From Microbacterium sp. BR1 (GTDB lineage: Bacteria > Actinomycetota > Actinomycetes > Actinomycetales > Microbacteriaceae): a stretch of DNA of 64,000 nt. The notes beneath the pieces are model-generated. The model saw only the letters and a program-made list of their open reading frames with translations, made no database searches and was not told where the DNA came from. The translations under genes were made by a program, and so were the position numbers. This document shows, one piece after another, positions 8,718 to 19,157 of the stretch. Location: positions 1-64,000 of the forward strand of contig NZ_NMUN01000005.1 in the NCBI RefSeq assembly GCF_002812725.1, in the 5' to 3' direction. Positions within the stretch are counted from its first letter, which is position 1. Each line of letters starts with the position of its first letter.

Positions 8718-9131
8718 TCAGATCCGGCCGGCGTCGACTCCCGTCGCGGCTCCGACCCGGGATCCCGCCGTCGACCGGGTGGATGCCGGCAGCTCGGGCC
8801 AGGCCACGATCAGCACCGCCACGAGCGGGCAGGCCACGGTCCAGACGACGGCGGCCATGCCCGCGGGCGCGATGACGGAGCCTCCGGGCCCCTCGCCCGA
8901 GAACACGATCACGGCCAGCGTGATTCCAACCCCCGCGGCGACCGACGCCCACCGATCGGCGAGCAGACGGATCGCGAGCATGAGCGCCCCGGAGCCGATG
9001 ATCCCGAGCACGAGCCCCACCGGAATGCCCCAGATGGTCGCCGCGTGAGCGACCGTACCGACGACGCCGAAGACGGCGCCCGCGAGTGCGGCGATCAGGA
9101 AGGTCGGGATGCGTGAGACGAACTTCGGCAT
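8718..9131 (-). CDS. Small four-helix membrane protein, DUF6113-like
   Basis: A 137-residue protein with about four hydrophobic segments: FLIAALAGAVFGVVGTVAHA, VGLVLGIIGSGALMLAIRLL, VAAGVGITLAVIVF and MAAVVWTVACPLVAVLIVAW. The pattern resembles the DUF6113 family seen next to fdxA/dapC in Microbacteriaceae. That assignment is from memory of the family and not certain, and no function is known. TATCGT 7 nt before ATG 9131 suggests a leaderless mRNA. It sits between azlD and fdxA, all on the minus strand. Confidence 0.6.
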   Translation of the reverse strand: MPKFVSRIPTFLIAALAGAVFGVVGTVAHAATIWGIPVGLVLGIIGSGALMLAIRLLADRWASVAAGVGITLAVIVFSGEGPGGSVIAPAGMAAVVWTVACPLVAVLIVAWPELPASTRSTAGSRVGAATGVDAGRI

Positions 9132-9161
9132 GGGCTCGACGATACCCCGCGCGGCGCGGGC

Positions 9162-9476
9162 TCAGACGGCCCAGCCCGCGAGACGCAGCAGGGCCGCCGT
9201 CGCCGCTGCGGCCGCGACCACCACGAGAAAGGGAGCGCGCAGGGCGAGCAGTCCCGCGGCGACCAACACGGCGGGCACACGAGCATCGACCGCGAGGGCC
9301 TGACCCGCCCCGAGCGTCTGCACGGCGACGAGCGCCGCGAGCAGCGCGACGGTGAGCAGGTCGGCGATCCGCGCCGGGCGCGGGGCCTGCACCCACGCGG
9401 TCGGCAGCAGATAGCCGACGGCTTTGAGGGCGAGACAGATGACGGATGCGAGCAGCACCGCGGTCCAGAGGGTCAT
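9162..9476 (-). CDS. azlD: Branched-chain amino acid exporter small subunit AzlD
   Basis: A 104-residue membrane protein with about four helices. The LALKAVGYLLPTAW start, the DLLTVALLAALVAVQ helix and a C-terminal hydrophobic tail are typical of AzlD, the small partner of AzlC. Together they export branched-chain amino acids or analogues such as azaleucine. ATG 9476 overlaps the azlC TGA as ATGA, showing translational coupling and a fixed start. Regulation is probably by the divergent XRE gene. Confidence 0.85.
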   Translation of the reverse strand: MTLWTAVLLASVICLALKAVGYLLPTAWVQAPRPARIADLLTVALLAALVAVQTLGAGQALAVDARVPAVLVAAGLLALRAPFLVVVAAAAATAALLRLAGWAV

Positions 9477-10249
9477 GGCAGGCCCTCGCGTTCGCGGACA
9501 TCGGATGACTCGGTGGGCGGCATGTCGTCGCGCCCGAGCCAGTTGAACCACCCCACGACGATCGCGACGACGGCCGCGAGCAGCACGGGCATGCCCGGCA
9601 TCAGACCGGGGGTCAGCACGGTCGCGACGACCGCCGCGGCGACACCGACCGCGATCGCCTGCCGTCCGCGCAGCCGGGGCCACAGCAGCGCCAGGAACGC
9701 CGCCGCGGCGGCCGCATCGAGGCCATACGCTTTCGGATCACCGAGCACGTCACCGAGCAGCGCCCCCACCAGCGTCGTGACGTTCCACCCGAGGTAGATG
9801 CCGAGGCCCGTCAGCCAGAACCCGAGCGTGCGGGCATGCGGCGTGGTCTGGGCGAGCGAGACGGCGGTCGACTCATCGATCGTGAAGTGCGCGGCCCCCG
9901 CGCGCCGGAGCACTCCCCGGCCGATGACCGGAGACATCCGCATCCCGTACGCGACGTTGCGGACCCCGAGCAGCGCGGCCGAGGCGATCGCCGCGGGCGC
10001 CGCCACCAGTCCCCCGGCTCCGATCACGCCGACGAAGGCGAACTGCGAGCCGCCCGTGAACATCACGAGGCTCAGCACGCACGTCTGCCAGACGTCGAGC
10101 CCGGATGCCACCGACAGCGCGCCGAACGAGACGCCGTAGACGCTCGTCGCGAGCGCGACGCCGAGCGCCTGGCGCCGGGCACGCCGGGCCTCGGGATCGG
10201 GTTGGCGATCCGGCTCGGCGGTCCGCTTCGCTCGCCGGCCCGCACTCAT
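9473..10249 (-). CDS. azlC: Branched-chain amino acid exporter large subunit AzlC
   Basis: A 258-residue polytopic membrane protein of the LIV-E/AzlC family. Signature segments are YGVSFGALSVASGLDVWQT, MFTGGSQFAFVG and AALLGVRNVAYGMRMSP, followed by HFTIDESTA. I chose ATG 10249 rather than the upstream in-frame ATG at 10285: a TTGACA -35 (10280-10285) and CAGACT -10 (10257-10262) with a 17-bp spacer point to a start of transcription at 10249-10250, and the longer start would lie inside the -35. It is coupled to azlD by ATGA. Confidence 0.87.
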   Translation of the reverse strand: MSAGRRAKRTAEPDRQPDPEARRARRQALGVALATSVYGVSFGALSVASGLDVWQTCVLSLVMFTGGSQFAFVGVIGAGGLVAAPAAIASAALLGVRNVAYGMRMSPVIGRGVLRRAGAAHFTIDESTAVSLAQTTPHARTLGFWLTGLGIYLGWNVTTLVGALLGDVLGDPKAYGLDAAAAAAFLALLWPRLRGRQAIAVGVAAAVVATVLTPGLMPGMPVLLAAVVAIVVGWFNWLGRDDMPPTESSDVREREGLP

Positions 10250-10256
10250 GAAAGCG

Positions 10257-10308
10257 AGTCTGAACAGTCGGCGGATGTCTGTCAAGTCGAACGATCGTTT
10301 GCCATAAT
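10257..10308. promoter_or_regulatory. Back-to-back azlC/xre promoters sharing one -35 hexamer, with operator-like palindrome
   Basis: Minus strand: TTGACA (10280-10285), 17-bp spacer, CAGACT (10257-10262), then 7 nt to the azlC ATG. Plus strand: the same six bases, read TGTCAA, lie 17 bp before CATAAT (10303-10308), which ends 6 nt before the xre ATG. The perfect palindrome AACGATCGTT (10290-10299) lies in the xre spacer and is a candidate autoregulatory operator. Confidence 0.6.
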
Positions 10309-10314
10309 GAACGC

Positions 10315-10875
10315 ATGGAAACGCTCGGTGCCCGCATCGCCCGGACTCTGCGTCGTGAACGCGAGGCCATCGGAATCTCCGTCTCCGAGCTCGCCCGGCG
10401 CGCCGACGTGTCGAAGGCGACGGTCTCGCAGCTCGAGGGCGGATCGGGCAATCCGAGCGTCGAGACGCTGTGGGCCCTCGCCGTGGCGCTCGGCGTGCCC
10501 TTTGCCGTGTTCGTGGATCAAGAGGCCCAGGCGCCGACGCTCGTGCGCGCGAGCTCGCGATCCGGATCGAGCGCGGGCATCCCGTCGTCCGCCGCGCCGT
10601 ATGTGGCGTCGCTCCTGTCGGCCAGTCCCCCGAACGCGCGCCGCGACATCTACCTGATCCGCGCCGAACCCGGCGAGGCGCGCGTGTCGGACCCGCACCA
10701 GCGGAGCACGACCGAACACCTCGTCCTCGTCAGCGGACGGGCGCGGGTCGGCCCGGCCGATGCCCCGCACGTGCTGGAGCCCGGCGACTACCTCGCCTAT
10801 GCCGGGGACGCCCCGCACGTGTTCGAGGCGCTGCTGCCGGGCACGAGCGCGGTGCTGGTGTCGGAGCTCCGCTGA
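10315..10875 (+). CDS. XRE-family regulator with C-terminal cupin domain
   Basis: A 186-residue one-component regulator. The N-terminal helix-turn-helix spans about residues 7-62, with SVSELARRADVSKATVSQLE and a GNPSVETLWALAVAL helix. A cupin-like domain follows at about 100-186 (HQRSTTEHLVLVSGRARVG, LEPGDYLAYAGDAPHVFEA), a likely ligand pocket. This architecture is common in regulators of amino acid efflux and metabolism. It is divergent from azlC with overlapping promoters, so it most probably controls azlCD and itself. The ATG is 6 nt past the -10, so the mRNA should be leaderless. Confidence 0.85.
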   Translation: METLGARIARTLRREREAIGISVSELARRADVSKATVSQLEGGSGNPSVETLWALAVALGVPFAVFVDQEAQAPTLVRASSRSGSSAGIPSSAAPYVASLLSASPPNARRDIYLIRAEPGEARVSDPHQRSTTEHLVLVSGRARVGPADAPHVLEPGDYLAYAGDAPHVFEALLPGTSAVLVSELR

Positions 10876-10905
10876 GCCCCCGACATCCGCTCACCTACAC
10901 GCTCG

Positions 10906-10959
10906 AACGGTCGCGACTCGCCGTTGTGCGTCGAAACCACGCGGCGTGTCGCGACCGTT
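10906..10959. terminator. Hairpin between the convergent xre and typA genes
   Basis: AACGGTCGCGAC (10906-10917) is exactly inverted as GTCGCGACCGTT (10948-10959), a 12-bp perfect stem with a 30-nt loop, between the two stop codons. Probably a bidirectional terminator; no T-tract on either side. Confidence 0.5.
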
Positions 10960-10977
10960 GGTGCAGCTAGAACCGAA

Positions 10978-12882
<1,905 letters not shown>

Positions 12883-12929
12883 GAAAAGGTCCTTGCAGTG
12901 ATGGGAAGTGTGAGAGACGGCCCGGTGTC

Positions 12930-12942
12930 TCGACAGGCTCAG
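12930..12942. repeat. Inverse copy of the 13-base dispersed motif
   Basis: TCGACAGGCTCAG, exact inverse of 4852-4864, is followed 8 bases later by TGTCGAAGGG, so this locus carries both half-sites facing each other. It lies upstream of typA. Confidence 0.4.
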
Positions 12943-13056
12943 CAGCCGTTGTCGAAGGGTCCAGTCCTCGCCAGCCTATCGCAGCGCGCTGTGAGCCCGG
13001 CGAGTGCGCGCTTTCGAAGCCCGCGCACATCAGAAAGCGCGTGCGCGGGGAACGAA

Positions 13057-13090
13057 AGCGGGGCGGGACCCCGAAGGATCCCGCCCCGCT
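13057..13090 (-). terminator. Strong hairpin after the first peptide-binding protein gene
   Basis: AGCGGGGCGGGACC pairs with GGATCCCGCCCCGCT (one-base bulge) around a short loop. It begins 18 bases past the TAA at 13108 and on the minus strand is followed by TTTCG. A second stem (GCGCGCTTTC at 13006 and GAAAGCGCG at 13033) lies just beyond. Confidence 0.7.
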
Positions 13091-13107
13091 CGAACGACAA
13101 CCGCAGA

Positions 13108-14787
13108 TTACTCCGCGGCCCAGCCGACGAGCGACCAGTCGATCGTCTCGAACTGCGTGGCCCCGTAATTGACGAGACCGTCCTTGACGGCCCAGACGTT
13201 CGGGAGCGGCGCGATCGGGAACATCGGGACGTACTCCCAGATGGCCGCGTTGATCTCGTTCGCGATCTCGATGCGCGCATCGGGGTCGAGCTCCGCGTTC
13301 GCGCGGTCCCACATCTCGCCGAGCGACTCCTCCGTCGTGCCGGTGAAGTTCTGCTCCGAGTCGAGCGGGTAGAACAGCGGCTCGGTCGTCGAGACCGGGA
13401 ATGCCGTGCCGACCCACGAGAAGGTGACCATCTCGAAGTCGCCGGGGATCACGTAGTCGCTGAAGTAGCCGGCGACCGGAACCGAGACGATCTCCACCGG
13501 GATGCCGAACTCGCCGAGGTCGGCCTGGACCTGCTCGGCGCGCTGGATGTTCGTCGCGGTGTCGGCCGGAACGGTGACGCTCAGCGCGAGCGGGTCGCCG
13601 TCCTTGACCCACGAGTCGCCGTCCTTGCTGTAGCCGGCCTCCTCGAGGAAGGCAGCGCCCGCGTCGAGGTCGTAGGGCAGGGCGTCGTCGACGTAGCCGT
13701 CCTGACCCGGCATGAAGATGTAGTCACCCTGTGTGACGGCAGGAACTCCGACCGGCGTGTTGGCCGCGGCCGCGATCTGCTCACGGTTCACGATCGAGGC
13801 GACCGCCTTGCGCACGTTGACGTCCGCGAGCGGGCCCTCCTTGGCGTTCATCGTCACGTGCGTCCAGGTCAGACCGTTGGTGGCCTGGATGTCTGCACCG
13901 TCGACCGATTGAGCCGTCTCGTACAGGTCGGCGTTCGACGAGATGTACAGCGCGTCGATCTCACCGTTCGAGAACGACGCGCCCTGCTGGTCCTGGCTCA
14001 CTGCCTGGAACAGGATGCGGTCGAGCTTGGGGGTCTCGCCCCACCACAGCGGGTTCCGCTCCAGCGTGATGATCTGGCCGGTCACGTCGATGTCGGTGAA
14101 CATGAAGGGACCGCTCGAGGGCATTCCCTGCGTGAGGAAGCCCTCGTTGAAGGCCGCGGGGTCGCTCGCGATGCTCTCCTTGAGAACGCTCGTGAACAGA
14201 CCCTGCCAGTCGGCGTAGATCGACGAGAAGGTCACGACGACGTGGTACTCGTCGTCGCCCTGCTCGATCGACTCGATCTGGTCCCACCCCGCGGTCGAGA
14301 CGGCGACGAACTCCTCGTTCGAGCCGTTGTTGGCGAGCCACGTGGCCGCGTAGTCGGCGACCGTGATGGGCGTGCCGTCTTCCCATACCGCGTCGGGGTT
14401 GAGCTTGATCTCCACGATCTGCGGGTCTTCGCTCGTGAGCTCCGCGGACGTGGCGTAGTCCTCGTTGAGCACGGGTGCGCCCGACTCGTCGATCTTGAAC
14501 GGACCACCGAGCGTGGTCTCCACGATGTCGTTCGTGTCCGACTCGTTGCCGTCGATCTGGTAGATGTTGAAGTTCACCGGCAGGGCCGAGACCGCGAGGG
14601 TCAGGTCTCCGCCGTCTTGGACGCCCGCGGCGTCCGCACGGACCCAGTCCGTCGAGGGCAACTCAGCCGCATCGGTCGCGGCGTCGCTGGGACCCCCTGT
14701 GTTGCCCGCTGAACAGCCCGCGATGATGAGCGCGGTCGCGCCGAGCATCGCGAGAGCGCCGAGCGCCTTCGCACTTCGAGTTCTCAT
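13108..14787 (-). CDS. Peptide/nickel-type ABC transporter substrate-binding lipoprotein (operon 1)
   Basis: A 559-residue extracytoplasmic solute-binding protein, family 5 (DppA/OppA-like). The N-terminus has a basic start, a hydrophobic core and the lipobox LIIAGC (Cys about 24), so it is a membrane-anchored lipoprotein. Family 5 features include WEDGTPITVADY and PLADVNVRKAVASIVNREQI. The ligand is unknown, probably a peptide. ATG 14787 has GAGAGGA 10 nt upstream, which fixes it over longer in-frame starts. It is the last gene of the dppB-dppC-ATPase-SBP order, with a strong terminator behind it. Confidence 0.9.
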   Translation of the reverse strand: MRTRSAKALGALAMLGATALIIAGCSAGNTGGPSDAATDAAELPSTDWVRADAAGVQDGGDLTLAVSALPVNFNIYQIDGNESDTNDIVETTLGGPFKIDESGAPVLNEDYATSAELTSEDPQIVEIKLNPDAVWEDGTPITVADYAATWLANNGSNEEFVAVSTAGWDQIESIEQGDDEYHVVVTFSSIYADWQGLFTSVLKESIASDPAAFNEGFLTQGMPSSGPFMFTDIDVTGQIITLERNPLWWGETPKLDRILFQAVSQDQQGASFSNGEIDALYISSNADLYETAQSVDGADIQATNGLTWTHVTMNAKEGPLADVNVRKAVASIVNREQIAAAANTPVGVPAVTQGDYIFMPGQDGYVDDALPYDLDAGAAFLEEAGYSKDGDSWVKDGDPLALSVTVPADTATNIQRAEQVQADLGEFGIPVEIVSVPVAGYFSDYVIPGDFEMVTFSWVGTAFPVSTTEPLFYPLDSEQNFTGTTEESLGEMWDRANAELDPDARIEIANEINAAIWEYVPMFPIAPLPNVWAVKDGLVNYGATQFETIDWSLVGWAAE

Positions 14788-14852
14788 GTGATCGTTTCCT
14801 CTCGTGTTTTCTGGGGAAGACCGGGGCGGCAGGGTGCTGCCACCTCGGGCGT

Positions 14853-16997
14853 TCACCCGGCGCGGCCGAGCGCCGCCCGATCCATCAGCGCGGAGCGATC
14901 CGCGTGATGGCAGGCGACGCTCGCGCGTCCGTGCCGGGTCAGTTCGGGGTCGCTTCCGCGGCACATCTGCTGCGATGCGTCATCGAGCAACGCGTACAGC
15001 GGGCAGCGGGTGCGGAAGCGGCACCCCGAGATCTCCTGCGTCGGGCTCGGGAGGTCCCCCTGCAGCAGGATGCGTGTGCGGGCGCGTTCGATGCGCGGGT
15101 CGGGAATCGGTGCGGCCGAGATGAGGGCCTTCGTGTACGGATGCCTCGGCTCGTTGAACACCTCGGCGATCGGGCCGTGTTCGACGATGCGACCGAGGTA
15201 CATGACGGCGACATCGTCGGCGATCTGCCGGACGACCGCGAGGTCGTGCGCGACGAACAGGAACGACAGGGCCAGGCGGTCCTTGAGGTCTTCGAGCAGG
15301 TTGATGATGCCGGCCTGGATCGAGACATCCAGTGCCGAGACGGGCTCGTCGAGCACGATGATCGAGGGGTTCGTCGAGAGCGCGCGGGCGATGCCGATGC
15401 GCTGGCGCTGTCCGCCCGAGAATTCGTGCGGGTACCGGTCGGCCATGGCGGGGTCCAGCCCGACGAGCTCCAGCAGCTCGACGACGCGCCGGTCGCGCTC
15501 GGCCTTGGGCTTGCCCGCAACCCACAGGGGCTCGGTGATGACCTCGCCGATCGGCAGGCGCGGGTCGATCGCGCCCATCGGGTCCTGGAAGACGATCTGG
15601 ATGTCTTCACGCAACGCGTGACGCGCGCCCTTGCCGAGCTCGCCCACGTCCTTGCCCGTGATCTCGATCTTTCCGCCCTGCGGCGCAACCATCTCCATGA
15701 TCTCGAGGATCGTGGTGGTCTTGCCGCATCCGGATTCACCGACGAGCCCGAGCGTGCGCCCTGCCTGGAGCGTGAACGAGACACCGTCGACGGCACGCAC
15801 GGTGCCGATGCGGCGCGGGAAGATCGACCCCTTCATGAGCGGGAAGTGCCGCACGAGATCGGTGACGCGGACGACGGGAGCGTCCGTCGTCTCCGCACGC
15901 TCCTCCTGTGGCAGCGGCTCGGGACGCGGGAACACATCGGCCCGCGGCAGCTCACCGCGCGCGATCTCACCGGCGCGGATGCACGCCGAGACGTGCGGCG
16001 GAACCGAACCCGGATCGTGGTCGACGAGCTCGGGCTCGATGTCGTGGCACGCGGCGATCGACACGGGGCAGCGCGGCGCGAACGGGCAGCCTCGTGGCAG
16101 GGCGTTCAGCGACGGCGGTCGCCCCTCGAGCGGCACCAGGCGCTGCGTGCCCGCGGTGAGCATGTTCGGCACGGAGCGCAGCAGGCCGATCGTGTACGGC
16201 ATGTGCGGCTCGTGGAAGACCTCGTCGGTCGTACCGAGCTCGACGAGCTTGCCCGCGTACATCACTCCGACACGATCCGCGTGCCCCGCGACGACGCCGA
16301 GGTCGTGCGTGATGAGGACCACGGCGGAGCCCGTGATCTCGCGGGCGGTCTCGAGCACCTCGAGGATCTGTGCCTGGATCGTCACGTCGAGCGCCGTCGT
16401 CGGCTCGTCGGCGATGATGACTTTCGGGTCGTTCGCGATGGCCATGGCGATCATGGCACGCTGACGCATCCCGCCCGAGAACTCGTGCGGGAAGGCGCGA
16501 GCGCGGCGCTCGGCGTCCGGAATCCCGACGATCTTCAGCAGTTCGACCGCGCGCGCGTGCGCGGCCTGTACCGAGAGGGAGGAGTCGTGCAGGCGAAGCC
16601 CCTCGGATATCTGGTCGCCGACCGAATACACCGGGGTCAGCGCCGAGAGCGGGTCCTGGAACACCATGGCGAGCTCGGCGCCGCGGATGCGCGACAACTC
16701 GTTGTCGCCCATGCCGAGGAGCGGGCTCCCCTCGAACTCGATGGCGCCCGTGATCTCGGCTGACGAGGGCAGCAGTCCCATGACCGCGAGCGACGAAACG
16801 GACTTTCCGGAACCGGACTCCCCCACGATGCCGAGGAACTCCCCCGCGTGCACGTCGTATGAGATGCCGCGGACGGCGCGTACCGGTTCGCCCCCGCGCT
16901 GCGGGAACGTCACGCTCAGGTCGCGGACGGAGAGCAGCGGCGCACCGACGAGGGGCGTGCGCACGGCGGCAGTGCGACCGACGTGGAACTCAGCCAC
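14853..16997 (-). CDS. Fused double ATPase of peptide ABC importer (operon 1)
   Basis: A 714-residue fusion of DppD-like and DppF-like ATPases energising the permease pair encoded upstream. First half: Walker A GESGSGKSVSS, signature FSGGMRQRAMIAMA, Walker B VIIADEPTTALD. Second half: GESGCGKTTTI, FSGGQRQRIGIARAL, IIVLDEPVSALD. Each half ends with the oligopeptide C-terminal Cys motif (GCPFAPRCP...CHD and GCRFRTRCP...MC...CH), which binds an iron-sulfur cluster in some OppD proteins. The start overlaps the upstream permease by 8 bases. The fused ATPase of operon 2 lacks these Cys motifs. Confidence 0.92.
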   Translation of the reverse strand: MAEFHVGRTAAVRTPLVGAPLLSVRDLSVTFPQRGGEPVRAVRGISYDVHAGEFLGIVGESGSGKSVSSLAVMGLLPSSAEITGAIEFEGSPLLGMGDNELSRIRGAELAMVFQDPLSALTPVYSVGDQISEGLRLHDSSLSVQAAHARAVELLKIVGIPDAERRARAFPHEFSGGMRQRAMIAMAIANDPKVIIADEPTTALDVTIQAQILEVLETAREITGSAVVLITHDLGVVAGHADRVGVMYAGKLVELGTTDEVFHEPHMPYTIGLLRSVPNMLTAGTQRLVPLEGRPPSLNALPRGCPFAPRCPVSIAACHDIEPELVDHDPGSVPPHVSACIRAGEIARGELPRADVFPRPEPLPQEERAETTDAPVVRVTDLVRHFPLMKGSIFPRRIGTVRAVDGVSFTLQAGRTLGLVGESGCGKTTTILEIMEMVAPQGGKIEITGKDVGELGKGARHALREDIQIVFQDPMGAIDPRLPIGEVITEPLWVAGKPKAERDRRVVELLELVGLDPAMADRYPHEFSGGQRQRIGIARALSTNPSIIVLDEPVSALDVSIQAGIINLLEDLKDRLALSFLFVAHDLAVVRQIADDVAVMYLGRIVEHGPIAEVFNEPRHPYTKALISAAPIPDPRIERARTRILLQGDLPSPTQEISGCRFRTRCPLYALLDDASQQMCRGSDPELTRHGRASVACHHADRSALMDRAALGRAG

Positions 16998-17913
16998 GGT
17001 TCACCCCCGAGGTCGGGTCGATGGCGTCGCGCAGGGCGTCGCCGATCAGGCTGATGGCGAAGAGAAGGACGATGAGCACCGCCGCGGGGAAGACGAAGAG
17101 CCAGGGCCGGGTGAGCGCCGCGGCGGTCCCGTCGGCGAGGAGCGTGCCGAGCGAGACATCCGGCTTCTGCACGCCGAACCCGAAGTAGCTGAGCGACGTC
17201 TCGGCCATGATCGAGGCCACGATGCCGAGCGTGGCGTCGATGATGAGCAGCGAGGCGACGTTCGGCAGGACGTGCCGGCCGAGGATCTTGCGCGTCGGCA
17301 TGCCCATGTACCGGGCCGCGCGCACGAAGTCGCGGTTCCGGAGCGACCGGGTCTGGTTGCGGACGACCTGCGCCATGATCATCCAGCTGAAGATCGCCAG
17401 GAAGAAGGTCAGCGCCAGCCACGACAGCCCGCGGGTCAGCGGGCTCAGCAGCACGAGGATGAAGAACGAGGGGATCACGAGCAGCAGGTGGATGAACCAT
17501 CCGATCACGCTGTCCGCGCGCCCCCCGAGATACCCCGCGAGCGACCCCACGATCGCCGCGATAAGGGTGGCGCCGACACCGGCCAGCAGCCCGATGATGA
17601 GCGACTTCTGCAGCCCCGACATGGTCTGGGCGTAGATGTCCTGACCGATCGCGTTCGTGCCGAACCAGTGGCGGAGGGTCGGCCCCATGCCCATGTTCAG
17701 CGCGTCGCGGTCGGTGACACCCCACGGGTACGCCAGCGGCCCGATGATCGCCCACAGCACGATCAGGGCGAAGACGGATGCCCCGACCCAGAATCGCGGC
17801 ATGCCGCGCAGCCGCGCCCACACCAGGCGGTTGCGCGAGAGGGGCTTGCGCTCCCGGGTGACCGGGTCGCGGGGCTCGAGCGGCGCCTCGAGCGCCTCTT
17901 GCTGCATGGTCAT
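16990..17913 (-). CDS. Peptide ABC transporter permease, DppC type (operon 1)
   Basis: A 307-residue inner-membrane permease with about six helices. The N-terminal cytoplasmic segment leads to VGASVFALIVLWAIIGPLAY, and the binding-protein-dependent transport loop is RAARYMGMPTRKILGRHVLP, the EAA-type motif that docks on the ATPase. The C-terminus LIGDALRDAIDPTS is typical of DppC/OppC. It pairs with the upstream permease (one base between stop and start) and the downstream ATPase (8-base overlap). Confidence 0.9.
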   Translation of the reverse strand: MTMQQEALEAPLEPRDPVTRERKPLSRNRLVWARLRGMPRFWVGASVFALIVLWAIIGPLAYPWGVTDRDALNMGMGPTLRHWFGTNAIGQDIYAQTMSGLQKSLIIGLLAGVGATLIAAIVGSLAGYLGGRADSVIGWFIHLLLVIPSFFILVLLSPLTRGLSWLALTFFLAIFSWMIMAQVVRNQTRSLRNRDFVRAARYMGMPTRKILGRHVLPNVASLLIIDATLGIVASIMAETSLSYFGFGVQKPDVSLGTLLADGTAAALTRPWLFVFPAAVLIVLLFAISLIGDALRDAIDPTSGVNRG

Positions 17914-17914
17914 G

Positions 17915-18898
17915 TCAGGCCCTCACCCTCGGGTCGAGCGCCGCGTAGAGCACTTCGGACAGCGTCGACGACAGCAGCACGAGAACCGCGACGAACAGCG
18001 TCGAGCCGGCGACCGCGTTGATGTCGTTCTGGGTCACCGCGTTCAGCTGGAACTGCCCCATCCCCCGCCACGAGAAGACGATCTCGAGCATCGCCGAGCC
18101 GGCGATGAGCGTGCCGAAGCTGTAGGCGAAGAACGTAGACATAGGGATGAGCGCGATGCGCACCCCGTGACGCACGAGCGCCTTCGAACGGGGCAGGCCC
18201 TTGGCGCGGGCCGTGCGGATGTAGTCGGCGCCCAGAACGTCGAGCATCACGCTGCGCTGATAGCGCGAATACGACGAGGCGCTGATCAGGACGAGCGCGA
18301 TCGTCGGCAGCAGCAGATGGATGGCCCGGTCGAGCGCGATGTCCCACCAGCCGCCAGAAATCCCGGCGGTGTACTCGCCCGTGAAGCGGATGACCTGGGT
18401 TCCCAGCGCGTTGTTGAACGACGTCGCGGCGATCATGAGCAGAACGCCGATCACGAAGGTCGGCGTCGCGAAGACGATGTACGAGGAGTACGTGACGATC
18501 TGGTCGCTCGCGCGGTACTGCCGCACGGCCCCCCAGACGCCGAGGAGCACGCCCACGATCGCGCCGAGGATCGACCCGATCAGCAGCAGACGCAGGCTCG
18601 CGCCCGAACGCGCCGCGATCTCGGCCGTGACCTGCGCCCCGCCGACCGTCTCGCCGAGCGAGAACTGCGTGAACAGGTTGACGAGCCAATTCCACAATCG
18701 CACGAGCACGGGCACGTCGGGATTCACACCCATCGCGTCGAGGCTCGCATCGATCGAGGCCTGCGGCGGACGGGGGTTCATTCCATAGAACCGGTCGGCC
18801 GGCTTCAGCAGCACGCTGGCCAGGATGTACGCGAGGCACGTCGCGATCAGGCTGAGGATCGCGTAGTGGATGAACCTGCGGACCACATAGAGCGTCAC
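17915..18898 (-). CDS. Peptide ABC transporter permease, DppB type (operon 1)
   Basis: A 327-residue permease, first gene of operon 1. It has the N-terminal helix (RRFIHYAILSLIATCLAYIL), the large extracytoplasmic segment typical of DppB/OppB, and the EAA loop IRTARAKGLPRSKALVRHG. The C-terminus ends LYAALDPRVRA. The GTG start at 18898 lacks a good Shine-Dalgarno; a GTG four codons later is an alternative. A TAGGGT sequence some 150 nt upstream on the minus strand could be the operon -10. The region 18899-19157 otherwise holds nothing I can name. Confidence 0.88.
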   Translation of the reverse strand: MTLYVVRRFIHYAILSLIATCLAYILASVLLKPADRFYGMNPRPPQASIDASLDAMGVNPDVPVLVRLWNWLVNLFTQFSLGETVGGAQVTAEIAARSGASLRLLLIGSILGAIVGVLLGVWGAVRQYRASDQIVTYSSYIVFATPTFVIGVLLMIAATSFNNALGTQVIRFTGEYTAGISGGWWDIALDRAIHLLLPTIALVLISASSYSRYQRSVMLDVLGADYIRTARAKGLPRSKALVRHGVRIALIPMSTFFAYSFGTLIAGSAMLEIVFSWRGMGQFQLNAVTQNDINAVAGSTLFVAVLVLLSSTLSEVLYAALDPRVRA

Positions 18899-19157
18899 CG
18901 GGCGGGCCTGGCGGGTGTGTCGCGGTATGCAGCGGGGGAGGTTGCGTACGTCATCGTGGATCTCTCGGAAGCAGTTCCGGGTTGGAACTCAGTGTCACGA
19001 AGGCTGGCTTTCAGCCCGCCGTGGGTGCCGGCGATTCATAGACCCTAACCCGGCACATCGAGACAGTCACACACATTCGCCGGTCTTTTCACGAACGTAA
19101 CAATCTCGCCCCCTGCGAGAAATGCGCGAGATGACCGTTAGAACCTACGCATTACAT

